Origin: Comamonas_F sp047606565
GTDB taxonomy: Bacteria; Pseudomonadota; Gammaproteobacteria; Burkholderiales; Burkholderiaceae_C
DNA length: 40,396 bases
Reading direction: 5' to 3'
Assembly (NCBI GenBank): GCA_047606565.1
Contig: JASGEH010000127.1
Location: 1 to 40,396, forward strand
Shown: in pieces, positions 31,962 to 40,013 of the stretch
How positions within the stretch are numbered: the first letter of the stretch is position 1
How the letters are laid out: each line of letters opens with the position of its first letter
The notes under the pieces: model-generated
The model's input: only the letters and a program-made list of their open reading frames with translations
Told to the model about the DNA's origin: nothing
Databases searched by the model: none
Made by a program: the position numbers and the translations under genes

Positions 31962-31996
31962 AAGGGCCGGGGGTGATCCTCCGGCCCTTTGCTTTT
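31962..31996 (+). terminator. terminator behind the tail tube gene
   Basis: AAGGGCCGG (31962-31970) pairs with CCGGCCCTT (31981-31989) around a 10-nt loop, followed by TGCTTTT. The T run is interrupted, so strength is uncertain. It would end the P3 transcript and explains why a new promoter, P4, lies before gp46. Confidence 0.6.
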
Positions 31997-32154
31997 GCCG
32001 CCGGGCCGCCCCAAGGCCAAAGGCTCCCCCTCGGGGGGCGGGCATTCGCGCCAGCGAATGACCTGGGGGCCTTGTTTTGCCGCCGGGCCGCCCCAAGGCC
32101 AAAGGCTCCCCCTCGGGGGGGCGGGCATTCGCGCCAGCGAATGACCTGGGGGCC
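31993..32154. repeat. two near-identical direct repeats of 79 and 80 bp
   Basis: Copy 1 is 31993-32071 and copy 2 is 32075-32154; they differ by a single G in a G run (six versus seven). Each holds CCGCCGGGCCGCCCCAAGG, a CCCCCTCGGGGGG hairpin and an ATTCGCGCCAGCGAAT dyad. The 298-bp space between the tube and gp46 genes holds only these repeats, the terminator and P4. This is where tape measure and hub genes would be expected. Confidence 0.85.
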
Positions 32155-32164
32155 AGTCTCTTTT

Positions 32165-32209
32165 GGTGAACTGCTTCACCATGACCGTGCGGCGGCCAAA
32201 AAAGACACT
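32165..32209 (+). promoter_or_regulatory. predicted Mor-type late promoter P4
   Basis: Dyad GGTGAA-CTGC-TTCACC at 32165-32180; exactly 23 nt later the hexamer GACACT (32204-32209), identical to the P2 hexamer. The predicted start at 32216 is the A of the gp46-like ATG, so the message would be leaderless. It would drive baseplate and tail-fibre genes. Confidence 0.75.
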
Positions 32210-32215
32210 GGTCGC

Positions 32216-32800
32216 ATGTTTGATATTGCGACCCGCCCCCAGCCCAGCACCACCGACGCGGCCGCCGTGTTCGGCGTGCCGTTCGACTGGCGCCTGGCGC
32301 CGCCCACGGCCGTGGCGCAGGCCGCCTATGTGGACCATCGAACGGGCGTGGCCGTGGCGGGCGTGGAGGCACTGGCGACCTATGCGCTGGCGCTGGAAGA
32401 CACGCTGCAGACGGCCATCATCCTGAGCCTGTTCAGCGACCGCCGCGCCGGCCGCGACGACGCGCTGCCGCTGGGCCAGACCGACCGGCGCGGCTGGGTG
32501 GGCGACGAGTACATGGGCGACGACTTTCAGGGCCGTACCGACGCCTGGGGCAGCGGCCTGTGGCTGTGCTACGTGAGCAAGGCCACGGCCGGCGTGCTGG
32601 AGCGCGCCCGCTTCGAGGCGCAGGAGGCGCTGGCCTGGCTGGTGCGCGACGAGATCGCCAGCCGCGTGGCCGTGACGGCGGCCTGGGCCGGCGAGCGCCA
32701 GGACCGCCTGGCCGTGCGGCCGCAGGTCTACAAGCCCGGCCAGGTGCAGCCGGTCTACGACGTGCTGTGGGGCACCAGCATCCGCAGGGCCGCGCAATGA
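32216..32800 (+). CDS. baseplate wedge protein, Mu gp46-like
   Basis: This is a 194-residue gp46/GPW-like protein: AALEDTLQTAII-type N-terminal part, then SLFSDRRAGRDDALPLGQTD, RRGWVGDEYMGDDFQGRTDA and WGSGLWLCYVSKATAGVLER, the highly conserved core of the Mu gp46 family. It joins the baseplate to the sheath. There is no ribosome site before the ATG, consistent with the predicted P4 start at the same base. Stop overlaps the next start (ATGA). Confidence 0.87.
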   Translation: MFDIATRPQPSTTDAAAVFGVPFDWRLAPPTAVAQAAYVDHRTGVAVAGVEALATYALALEDTLQTAIILSLFSDRRAGRDDALPLGQTDRRGWVGDEYMGDDFQGRTDAWGSGLWLCYVSKATAGVLERARFEAQEALAWLVRDEIASRVAVTAAWAGERQDRLAVRPQVYKPGQVQPVYDVLWGTSIRRAAQ

Positions 32801-33918
32801 CCACACCGCTGAACGTGCCCGTGCCCGGCATCGAGGAGCTGCGCGCCAACGCGGCGCGGCTGCTGCAGCAGTCGCTGGCTTATGCCGCGCAGGGCGCCGA
32901 CCCGCAAGCCCTGGGCGCTTTCGACCTGGAGCTGGCGCGCAGCAACGTGAAGGCCCTGTCCTTCGTGCAAGCGGCGGGGCTGCACGGCGCCTACCGCTAC
33001 ATGCGCGACTTCATCGCGCGCCAGGCGGTGCCGATCTACTCATCGGGGGATTTCCTGGACGGCTGGATGGCGACCTATGGCATGCCGCGCAAGGAAGCGG
33101 CGGCCGCGCGCGGCACCGCCACGGGCAGCGGCGTCGACGGCGCGATCCTGGAGGCCGACACGCTGCTGCAGCACGGCGATGGCCGCCAGTACCGCGTGCT
33201 GGCCGACGCGGTGGTCTCGGCGGGCGTGGTGACGCCGGCCCTGGCCGCGCAGGATGCCGGCCTGGCGGGCGATGTGGCGGCTGGCGAGGCGCTGACGCTG
33301 GTGTCGCCGGTCACCGGCATCGACAGCGCCTTCGTGGCCTCGGCGGGCCTGACCGGCGGCGCAGACATCGAGACCGACGCCCAGGCCATCTACCGCCTGC
33401 AGCAGCGCCTGGCGAATGAGCCCATGGGCGGCAGTCCCGCCGACTACGCGCGCTGGGCGCTGCAGGTGGCCGGCATCACGCGCGCCTGGGGCGTGCGCAA
33501 CCCGGCCGGGCCGACCAGCGCGGGCGTCATCATCATGGCCGACGGCAACGTCACGCCGGGGCTGCCCACCGAAGGGCAGCGGCAGATCGTCTACGACTAC
33601 ATCCGCGATCCGCGCCGGGCGCCGCCCGACGAACTGCATGTGATCGTGCCGGATGCGGTGGTGGTGCCGTTCACGATCCGGCTCAGCCCGGACACGGCGG
33701 CCATCCGCACGGCGGTGATGGCATCGCTGGCGGATCTGTTCTTCCTGGAGGCCCAGCCGGGCCAGGGCCTGCCGGTCAACCACGTGGTCGAGGCCATCAG
33801 CAGCGTGACGGGCGAATACAACCACACCCTGTTCGCGCCCGAGGTCGCCAGCGGCGCCATGCTGGCCGTCGACAGCTACGACCAGTTGTTGGTGCTGGGC
33901 ACGGTGGAGTTCGTCTGA
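32797..33918 (+). CDS. baseplate J protein, Mu gp47-like
   Basis: This is a 373-residue baseplate J family protein: PGIEELRANAARLLQQSLAY, YRYMRDFIARQAVPIYSSGD, then MPRKEAAAARGTATGSGVDG and GSPADYARWALQVAGITRAW. It forms the wedge ring to which fibres attach. Full length and intact. Confidence 0.9.
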   Translation: MTTPLNVPVPGIEELRANAARLLQQSLAYAAQGADPQALGAFDLELARSNVKALSFVQAAGLHGAYRYMRDFIARQAVPIYSSGDFLDGWMATYGMPRKEAAAARGTATGSGVDGAILEADTLLQHGDGRQYRVLADAVVSAGVVTPALAAQDAGLAGDVAAGEALTLVSPVTGIDSAFVASAGLTGGADIETDAQAIYRLQQRLANEPMGGSPADYARWALQVAGITRAWGVRNPAGPTSAGVIIMADGNVTPGLPTEGQRQIVYDYIRDPRRAPPDELHVIVPDAVVVPFTIRLSPDTAAIRTAVMASLADLFFLEAQPGQGLPVNHVVEAISSVTGEYNHTLFAPEVASGAMLAVDSYDQLLVLGTVEFV

Positions 33919-34526
33919 TGGCCGGCAAGTTCGCCCAGGCGCTGGCCTACCTGCTGCCCACGGGCTTTGCCTGGCCGCGCCATGCCGAATCGGTGCTAAT
34001 GCGCGTGATCGACGGCCTGGCCGGCGCCTTCGAGGAACTGCACGGCTGGACCGGGGCAACCGTGCACCAGTGGCAGCCCGCACGCTGGCAGGACGGCGAG
34101 CCGGCCACGCGCCTGGCCGAGTGGGAGGCCGCGCTGGGCCTGCCCGACCGCTGCATGGGCGCGAACCAGTCCGAGGCCATTCGCCGCCAGCAGGTGCTGA
34201 CACGGCTGCAGGGCACCGTGCTGCCCTACGAAAACTCCAGCCCCGCCGCGCCAGAGGTCATCAAGGCCTTGTGCGCCAGCCTGGGCTACACGGCCACCGT
34301 GGCCTACAACACGCCGTTTCGCGCCGGCCACCGCGTGGGCCGCGCCTTGGGCGCGCTCGACGGCCAGCTCTACATCACCGTCACGCTGCCGGGGGGGCGC
34401 TTTCGCGCGGGTGCCCACGCCGTCGGCCAGCGCCTGCTGCTGGGCGACCAGGTCGCGCACGACTTGCGCTGCCTGCTGCGCCGCTTCGTGCCGGCGCGCT
34501 TTGCCATCCACCTGATCCTGATCTGA
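33918..34526 (+). CDS. Mu gp48/YmfQ-like baseplate protein (DUF2313)
   Basis: This is a 202-residue protein starting one base into the previous stop (TGATG). It begins MAGKFAQALAYLLPTGFAWP, followed by ARWQDGEPATRLAEWEAALG and LPDRCMGANQSEAIRRQQVL, the DUF2313 pattern. The C-terminal part ends RRFVPARFAIHLILI. It links baseplate and tail fibres. Confidence 0.86.
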   Translation: MAGKFAQALAYLLPTGFAWPRHAESVLMRVIDGLAGAFEELHGWTGATVHQWQPARWQDGEPATRLAEWEAALGLPDRCMGANQSEAIRRQQVLTRLQGTVLPYENSSPAAPEVIKALCASLGYTATVAYNTPFRAGHRVGRALGALDGQLYITVTLPGGRFRAGAHAVGQRLLLGDQVAHDLRCLLRRFVPARFAIHLILI

Positions 34527-34540
34527 GGAGCACCCATCCC

Positions 34541-35218
34541 ATGGACTACACCCTGAGCAACGCCTACCGCGTCCACGGCTCGACCGGCCAGCGCATGCAC
34601 AGCGAGAGCCAGGCCCTGCCCACGGCCGTCTCGGAACAAGACCTCAACGCCCTGATCTGGAGTTTGATGGAAGTCATCAAAGCCGCTGGCCTGGCCGGCG
34701 TGCAGTTCGATGCGGACATGCCCGCCTCCTACCAGGTGTTGCTGCAAGCCGTCCAGAAACTGATCCACGGCGGCGTGGCGCCGGTCAGTGAGGAGCAGTT
34801 GGTCCTCGGCCAGACCCTGGAGACACTGGGCCAGCGGCTGGATTCCCTGGCTCGGAATGTCTCGGACCTGGCCGACTCGCTGTCCGCCTATGTGCCCCAT
34901 GGCGACTTCATCGGCGGCAACCAGGCGCTCGCCGCCAGTGGCTGGCAGCGCCTGCCCGGCGGCCTGATTCTGCAATGGGGCGGCTCCCCCTCGATGGCGT
35001 GGGACACCAACGTCACGCTGAACTTCCCGCTGGCCTTCCCGACCGCCTGTCTGCGCGCCTACGGCTCTATCCGCATCGAGAATGAGGGCGACGACGACAC
35101 CCTGGCCCGTGTGATCTGGACCAGCACCACGCAGATCATGATGCGTTGCGACCGGATCGCCGACCTGAGCGTGGGCGACGTCGGTCGCCACGTGGACTAC
35201 CTGGCGATTGGCTACTGA
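34541..35218 (+). CDS. tail fibre protein with gp53-like C-terminal domain
   Basis: This is a 225-residue protein. The N-terminal part (residues 1-110) is helical with NVSDLADSLSAYVPHGDFIG, an attachment and stalk region. From about residue 120 comes ASGWQRLPGGLILQWGGSPS, then WDTNVTLNFPLAFPTACLRA, the pattern of the short C-terminal receptor-binding domain of gp53-type fibres. It is much shorter than typical fibres (about 700 residues in Mu), so it may be a compact variant or the remnant of a recombination. Its stop overlaps the next start (TGATG). Confidence 0.75.
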   Translation: MDYTLSNAYRVHGSTGQRMHSESQALPTAVSEQDLNALIWSLMEVIKAAGLAGVQFDADMPASYQVLLQAVQKLIHGGVAPVSEEQLVLGQTLETLGQRLDSLARNVSDLADSLSAYVPHGDFIGGNQALAASGWQRLPGGLILQWGGSPSMAWDTNVTLNFPLAFPTACLRAYGSIRIENEGDDDTLARVIWTSTTQIMMRCDRIADLSVGDVGRHVDYLAIGY

Positions 35219-35988
35219 TGCTGACGACCCGACCGCTGCGCGTGCGCTTGCTCAGCCATCTGGGGGCGGCCCTGCCCGGGGCCACCCTGGATCTGATGCT
35301 GTCGGCCTACGAGATCGATGGCACAGACGTGGTGCCGCTGGCCTGGGACATGGCCGAAGACCCGGCCGTGCCCGGCGATTACCTCGCCAGCATCTGGCCC
35401 AATGCACGAGGCGCGGCGGGCACCCACTACGTGCTGACCGCGCAGGCCTCGGGCCAGTTGCTGCAGCGCGCGCAGATCACCGTCGATGACGAGTCCTCCG
35501 AGGCGCTGGTGACGCTGGAGGCCAATACGCCGCCATACCCCGCCGTCCATGATGAGCAGGCTGCGGTCTTGGCCGCGCGCGCCTACGCCGAGGCAGCGGG
35601 CCAGTCGGCCAGCCTGGCGCTGGCGGCCATGGCGGCGCTCTACGCCTACGACGTGGCGATCAGCGCCCCCTATCAGTTGGTGCCAGGCGAGGTCATCTTC
35701 GCCCTGCCGCTGGCGCGGCCCGCGCAGCTCGCGGTGGCGGCGCCCGGGTCCACGGCCGTGGCGGTCGGCACGGCGCCCACGACCCCGGCCACCCTCGCCA
35801 TCCACCACAACGGCCTCGAAATCGGCCACATCACCTTCGCCGCCGGCAGCAGCACCGGCACCTTCGCCGTCGAGTCCGCCACCCCCTTCGCCATCGGCGA
35901 CACCCTCGCCATCGTCAGCGGCGCGGGCGCCAGCGCCCTGGCCGGCGTCGGCATCACCCTGCGGCTGGCGCTGCCGGAGGCCGCCTGA
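35218..35988 (+). CDS. tail-fibre-associated protein of unknown type
   Basis: This is a 256-residue protein: beta-rich N-terminal part (MLTTRPLRVRLLSHLGAALP, LDLMLSAYEIDGTDVVPLAW), an Ala-rich helix around 120-140 (DEQAAVLAARAYAEAAGQSA), and a C-terminal beta part (NGLEIGHITFAAGSSTGTFA). Order and composition suggest a fibre or adaptor subunit. No known family recognised. Translation is coupled on both sides (TGATG before and after). Confidence 0.6.
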   Translation: MLTTRPLRVRLLSHLGAALPGATLDLMLSAYEIDGTDVVPLAWDMAEDPAVPGDYLASIWPNARGAAGTHYVLTAQASGQLLQRAQITVDDESSEALVTLEANTPPYPAVHDEQAAVLAARAYAEAAGQSASLALAAMAALYAYDVAISAPYQLVPGEVIFALPLARPAQLAVAAPGSTAVAVGTAPTTPATLAIHHNGLEIGHITFAAGSSTGTFAVESATPFAIGDTLAIVSGAGASALAGVGITLRLALPEAA

Positions 35989-36902
35989 TGACCCTCCACC
36001 ACCTCGACGGCTTCGGCCAGTTCCTGCGCGGCACGCCCGCACTGCTGCGCGAGGCCGGCTACACCGTCAGCGACAGCGCCACCGTCGAAGACGGGCCGGA
36101 ATACGGCACCCACGCCGTGCAGCTCGCCTCCACGGCAGAGGCGCCCGCGCGGCTGGCCCGCACCATCGCGGCGACCACAGACGTCGTCGCCATCGGCTTC
36201 GCCTTCCGCGCCAGCGCACGCGGGCGCATCGTGCGCATCGACGGCCTGCTCGACCTCGACTGGCCCGGCCGCAGCGCCGCGCTGCTGGGCGTGGCGGGCA
36301 GCGCGCTGCTGATCCGCGACGCCTGGATGTACTGCGAGGTCGTCATCGACCGCGCGGCCAGCACGGTGGCCGTGTGGTTCAACGACGTGCTCGACATCAC
36401 CGCGCCGCTGCCCGACGCCGGGCAGGCCATGGCCGACTTCACCCTCATCTGGGGCCAGTTGCCGACCGAGTCCGTGGCCGCCACCACCCGCATCAGCAGC
36501 CTCTACGTCGCCAGCCAGCGCCTGGGGCCGCTGGCCATCGGCACCGACTTGCCGACCACCGACATCGAAGCCGCCTGGACCCCCAGCGTGGACGGCAGCG
36601 CGCACTGGCAGCACGTCAACCTGCGCCCGCCCGAAGACGACCGCTACCTGCAGACCACCGCCACCGGCGCCCGCGCGCTGTTCACCTTCGGCACGCCCGC
36701 GCTCTCGGGCGAGGTGCTGGCCGTGGGCCTGGTCGCCCGCGCCCTGCGCGCCGACCTCGGCCAGCGCAGCCTGGGCCTGGCCCTGGGCGAGGCCGAAACC
36801 CCCACCGCCGCGCTGGGCACCGACTACGCCTGGCGCTACGCGGCATGGGACGCCACCGCCGCCGACCTCGACACCCCCGCCGGCCTCGTCGCGCGGGACT
36901 GA
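35988..36902 (+). CDS. tail fibre paralogue A (jelly-roll-like)
   Basis: This is a 304-residue beta-rich protein. The first half has LDGFGQFLRGTPALLREAGY and a LamG/concanavalin-like block (VAIGFAFRASARGRIVRIDG, WMYCEVVIDRAASTVAVWFN). The second half has LPTTDIEAAWTPSVDGSAHW and YAWRYAAWDATAADLDTPAG. The same two-part plan recurs in the next two genes. Likely a host-recognition subunit of the tail. Confidence 0.6.
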   Translation: MTLHHLDGFGQFLRGTPALLREAGYTVSDSATVEDGPEYGTHAVQLASTAEAPARLARTIAATTDVVAIGFAFRASARGRIVRIDGLLDLDWPGRSAALLGVAGSALLIRDAWMYCEVVIDRAASTVAVWFNDVLDITAPLPDAGQAMADFTLIWGQLPTESVAATTRISSLYVASQRLGPLAIGTDLPTTDIEAAWTPSVDGSAHWQHVNLRPPEDDRYLQTTATGARALFTFGTPALSGEVLAVGLVARALRADLGQRSLGLALGEAETPTAALGTDYAWRYAAWDATAADLDTPAGLVARD

Positions 36903-36932
36903 TCCACAGACCCCCCAACAGGAGAAACCCAC

Positions 36933-37943
36933 ATGGCAATCGCATGGATGGACGGCTTCGACGCCATCGCCGGCAACGCCGCCGCGCTGCAAACCTGGCT
37001 GGCCGCCGCCGGCTTCCAAAGCGCCGACCTCAGCGACACCAACACCGCCTCGGTCGAGGCTGATCTCGGCCGCGCCATCCAGCTCACGCTGGGCACGCAG
37101 GCGGGCAACCCCAGCATCTCGCGCGCGGTTTCCGGCGACGTGGCCGTGTTCAGCTTCGCGCTGACCGCCAGCGAGGCCCGCGCCCGCGTGTGCAGCGTGG
37201 GCGGCGTCGACGTGGACTGGAGCGCGAGCACCGGCCGCCTGCACATCGGCCAGACCATCGGCACCGACGTGCTCATCCTCGACCACCGCTGGCAGTTCGA
37301 CGTGGTCGCCGACCGCGCCGCCGGCACCCTGGCCGTCTGGGTCAACGGCGGCGACGCGCCGCAGGTCGAGGCCAGCGGGCTCACGTTTGCCGACGGCGAC
37401 CTCGCCATCACCTGGGGCCAGTACGGCGCGGCCGCCGCGCCCGCCGTGCTGCTGCTCGACGACGTCATCGGCATCGACGCCAACCCGGGCCAGTACGTGG
37501 CCCCGGCGCGCATGCCCACGCGCCGCGTCTTCACCCACCTGCCCACGGCCGATGCCGCCGCCGGCTGGGACTTGGTGGCCGGCAGCGGCTACGCCAGCCA
37601 CGCCGCCGCCGTCGGCCAGGTGCTGGCCGATACCGCCGTCGCCGCCGCGCTGCAATCCAACGTGGCCGGCGCGGCCGACCTCTACACCGCCACGCCCGCC
37701 AGCCTCGACGGCACGCCCGACGTGCTGGCCGTGGCGGTCACCGCCTACGCCCGCAAGGGCGACTTGGACGACCGCAGCATCGGCCTGGCCCTGGGCGCGG
37801 ACGGCGCCGTCACCGCCGAGACCCCCCGCACCCTGGGCCAGGACTACCAATTCCACCAGGCCGTCTTCGAGCAGCAGCCCGACGGCAGCGCCTGGGGCGC
37901 CTGGCCGCTGGCCGATCTGCAGTTCGGCATCGTCGCGCGCTGA
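36933..37943 (+). CDS. tail fibre paralogue B (jelly-roll-like)
   Basis: This is a 336-residue protein with AGGAGAAAC ahead of the ATG. Start WMDGFDAIAGNAAALQTWLA; jelly-roll-like block HRWQFDVVADRAAGTLAVWV matching paralogue A; second module LPTADAAAGWDLVAGSGYAS and LQSNVAGAADLYTATPASLD, which matches the middle of gene C. It is a tandem paralogue, probably a tail or fibre subunit. Confidence 0.6.
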   Translation: MAIAWMDGFDAIAGNAAALQTWLAAAGFQSADLSDTNTASVEADLGRAIQLTLGTQAGNPSISRAVSGDVAVFSFALTASEARARVCSVGGVDVDWSASTGRLHIGQTIGTDVLILDHRWQFDVVADRAAGTLAVWVNGGDAPQVEASGLTFADGDLAITWGQYGAAAAPAVLLLDDVIGIDANPGQYVAPARMPTRRVFTHLPTADAAAGWDLVAGSGYASHAAAVGQVLADTAVAAALQSNVAGAADLYTATPASLDGTPDVLAVAVTAYARKGDLDDRSIGLALGADGAVTAETPRTLGQDYQFHQAVFEQQPDGSAWGAWPLADLQFGIVAR

Positions 37944-37961
37944 TTCAAAGGAGATTCACAC

Positions 37962-40010
37962 ATGGCTCAAATCCTGTTTTTCGAGGGCTTCGACCAGTAC
38001 CCGGCCAGCGCCGTGGGCGCCGCCACCTCCGGCGAGCTGGCCGCGTCCTACTACACGCTGACCAACGCGCTGTCGGCCATGGGCAATGGCTTTTATGCGC
38101 GCATCGAGGCCGCCGACGCCTGGCCCGATGCCGCCGTCTGCCAAGAGCTGTCGCTGGTCGGCCTGGGCACCTCCAGCACCTCGCGCCTGGGCATCGCGCG
38201 GCCGCTGCCCACGCTCACCGCCAGCCGCGTCATCGTCGGGTTTCGGTTTCGCCTGCGGCGCGACGAGGCCCTGCCCACCACCGTCACCAACGTGCTGGGC
38301 GTGGGCCACGCCGGCGCCAATCTGTTCTTCGTGCAGACCGACGGCTCCATCGCCCTGGCCGTGGACGGGACCAGCGAGCAAAAGCGCATCCCCATGGACG
38401 GCACGTACAGCTACCTCGAATTCGAGTTCGACGCGGCCAGCGGCACGCTGCGCGCCTGGGTCGACGACAACGTCGTGCATGAGAGCAGCGCCACCGTGGC
38501 CGCCGCCACCAGCCTCTACCTGTCGGCCCTGCGCTTCGACGCGGCCAGCCAGCACACGATCGGCATCCGCGACCTCTACGTGGCCTATGGCGCCGACGCC
38601 CAGCGCATCGGCCGCACCGCGCGCGTGCATTGGCGCCCGGCCGCCGCCGACGTGCAGGCCGAGTGGACGCGCGCGGCCGGCAGCAGCAACGCCAGCCAGG
38701 TCGGCCACCACAGCGCGGCCAGCGACGCCACCGCCCTGCAATCGGCCACCCCCGGCGCGCTCGACCTCTACACCGCCACCGCCGCGCTGCCCGAAGACGC
38801 GGGGCTGATCTACGCGCTGGGCGTCACGCTTGCCGGCCGCCGCACCGACGCGCAGGCGCGCCGCCTCATCCAGGCCGTGCGCAGCGGCGCGGCCACCGAC
38901 TACGCCGCCGTGGGCCTGCCGGCCGCCTCCACCTACATCAACGACCTGGCCGTCTTCGATGCCGACCCGGCCACCGGCGAGGGCTGGACGCGCGACGCCG
39001 CGCTGGCCGCCTCCTTCGGCGTGCTGCTCGACGCCCAGGCCCACACCGCGCCGGTCATCGGCGCGCGTGTGTGGACCAAGCCCGAGAGCGGCGAGCTGGG
39101 CGTCGAGCGCATCAACGCCCGGTCGCAGCCGGTGTTCGTGGCCGACGACTACTACGCCAGCCACCCCCTCTACAGCGCCATCACGGCCGAGACTGTGGAC
39201 GGCCAGGCCATGGTGCGCATCCCCGCCTTCTACTACCGGCGCAGCGCGCACCAGTGGTGGATCTCGCCCGAGCCGCTGGCGGGCTTCGCGCTGCATCCGG
39301 CCTTCTACAAGGCCGGCGCGGCGGTGGACCATTTCCTGATCGGCGCCTATGAGGCCAGCGCGGACGCGGACGACAGCACCAAGATCGCCTCGGTGGCCGG
39401 CGCCGCGCCGCTGGTCAGCACCTCGCGCGCCAACTTCCTGGCCATGGCGACGGCCCGCAACGTGGGCGATGTCAGCGGCTTTCGCATGTGGGACATCTAC
39501 CAGCTCGGCGCCATCCAGATGCTGGCGCTCATCGAGCTGGCGAGTTTTGACGTGCAAAGCGCCATCGCCGCAGGCGCCGATGCCGACGCGCCCGTGACGA
39601 CGGGATCCACGGCGTGCGTCTGGCGCGGCATCCACGAACTGTGGGGCAACTCCTTCCAGTACATCGACGGCCTGCTCGGCACCCACGCCGCGCCCACGGT
39701 CTGGCTGCCCGATGGCTCGCAGACCTACGCCACCCTCACCGGCGTGGTCACCACCTCGGGCTACCCGACGACCATCGCCAGCGGCAGCGCCGCGCTCGAT
39801 GCGCTGTTCCTGCCCGGCGCGCGCGCGGCGGCCGCGACCTTCCTGCCCGATTACTACACCTACACCAACAGCACGAACGCCAATACCATGTACCCCATGG
39901 TCGGCGGCGGCTACAACAGCGCGGCCACGGCGGGGCTGTGGACGCTGCAGCGCATCTACAACGTCTCGGGCGGCGGGGTCAATATCTCGTCGCGCATCGC
40001 CAAGGTCTAA
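37962..40010 (+). CDS. tail fibre C with C-type-lectin-like receptor domain
   Basis: This is a 682-residue protein with AAGGAGATT before the ATG. Residues 1-215 repeat the jelly-roll-like plan (FEGFDQYPASAVGAATSGEL, YLEFEFDAASGTLRAWVDDN), and 220-335 the second module (DVQAEWTRAAGSSNASQVGH). After about residue 350 it continues differently: VRIPAFYYRRSAHQWWISPE, FRMWDIYQLGAIQMLALIEL, WRGIHELWGNSFQYIDGLLG, and the end MVGGGYNSAATAGLWTLQRI plus a Gly/Ser tail. This resembles the formylglycine/C-type-lectin fold of phage receptor-binding proteins such as Mtd. No reverse transcriptase or template repeat is seen in the window. Confidence 0.68.
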   Translation: MAQILFFEGFDQYPASAVGAATSGELAASYYTLTNALSAMGNGFYARIEAADAWPDAAVCQELSLVGLGTSSTSRLGIARPLPTLTASRVIVGFRFRLRRDEALPTTVTNVLGVGHAGANLFFVQTDGSIALAVDGTSEQKRIPMDGTYSYLEFEFDAASGTLRAWVDDNVVHESSATVAAATSLYLSALRFDAASQHTIGIRDLYVAYGADAQRIGRTARVHWRPAAADVQAEWTRAAGSSNASQVGHHSAASDATALQSATPGALDLYTATAALPEDAGLIYALGVTLAGRRTDAQARRLIQAVRSGAATDYAAVGLPAASTYINDLAVFDADPATGEGWTRDAALAASFGVLLDAQAHTAPVIGARVWTKPESGELGVERINARSQPVFVADDYYASHPLYSAITAETVDGQAMVRIPAFYYRRSAHQWWISPEPLAGFALHPAFYKAGAAVDHFLIGAYEASADADDSTKIASVAGAAPLVSTSRANFLAMATARNVGDVSGFRMWDIYQLGAIQMLALIELASFDVQSAIAAGADADAPVTTGSTACVWRGIHELWGNSFQYIDGLLGTHAAPTVWLPDGSQTYATLTGVVTTSGYPTTIASGSAALDALFLPGARAAAATFLPDYYTYTNSTNANTMYPMVGGGYNSAATAGLWTLQRIYNVSGGGVNISSRIAKV

Positions 40011-40013
40011 GGC

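Noticed and set aside
31993..32154. CRISPR array
   Set aside because: Only two copies, adjacent with 3 bp between them, and no spacer-like units; it is a tandem duplication of an intergenic element.
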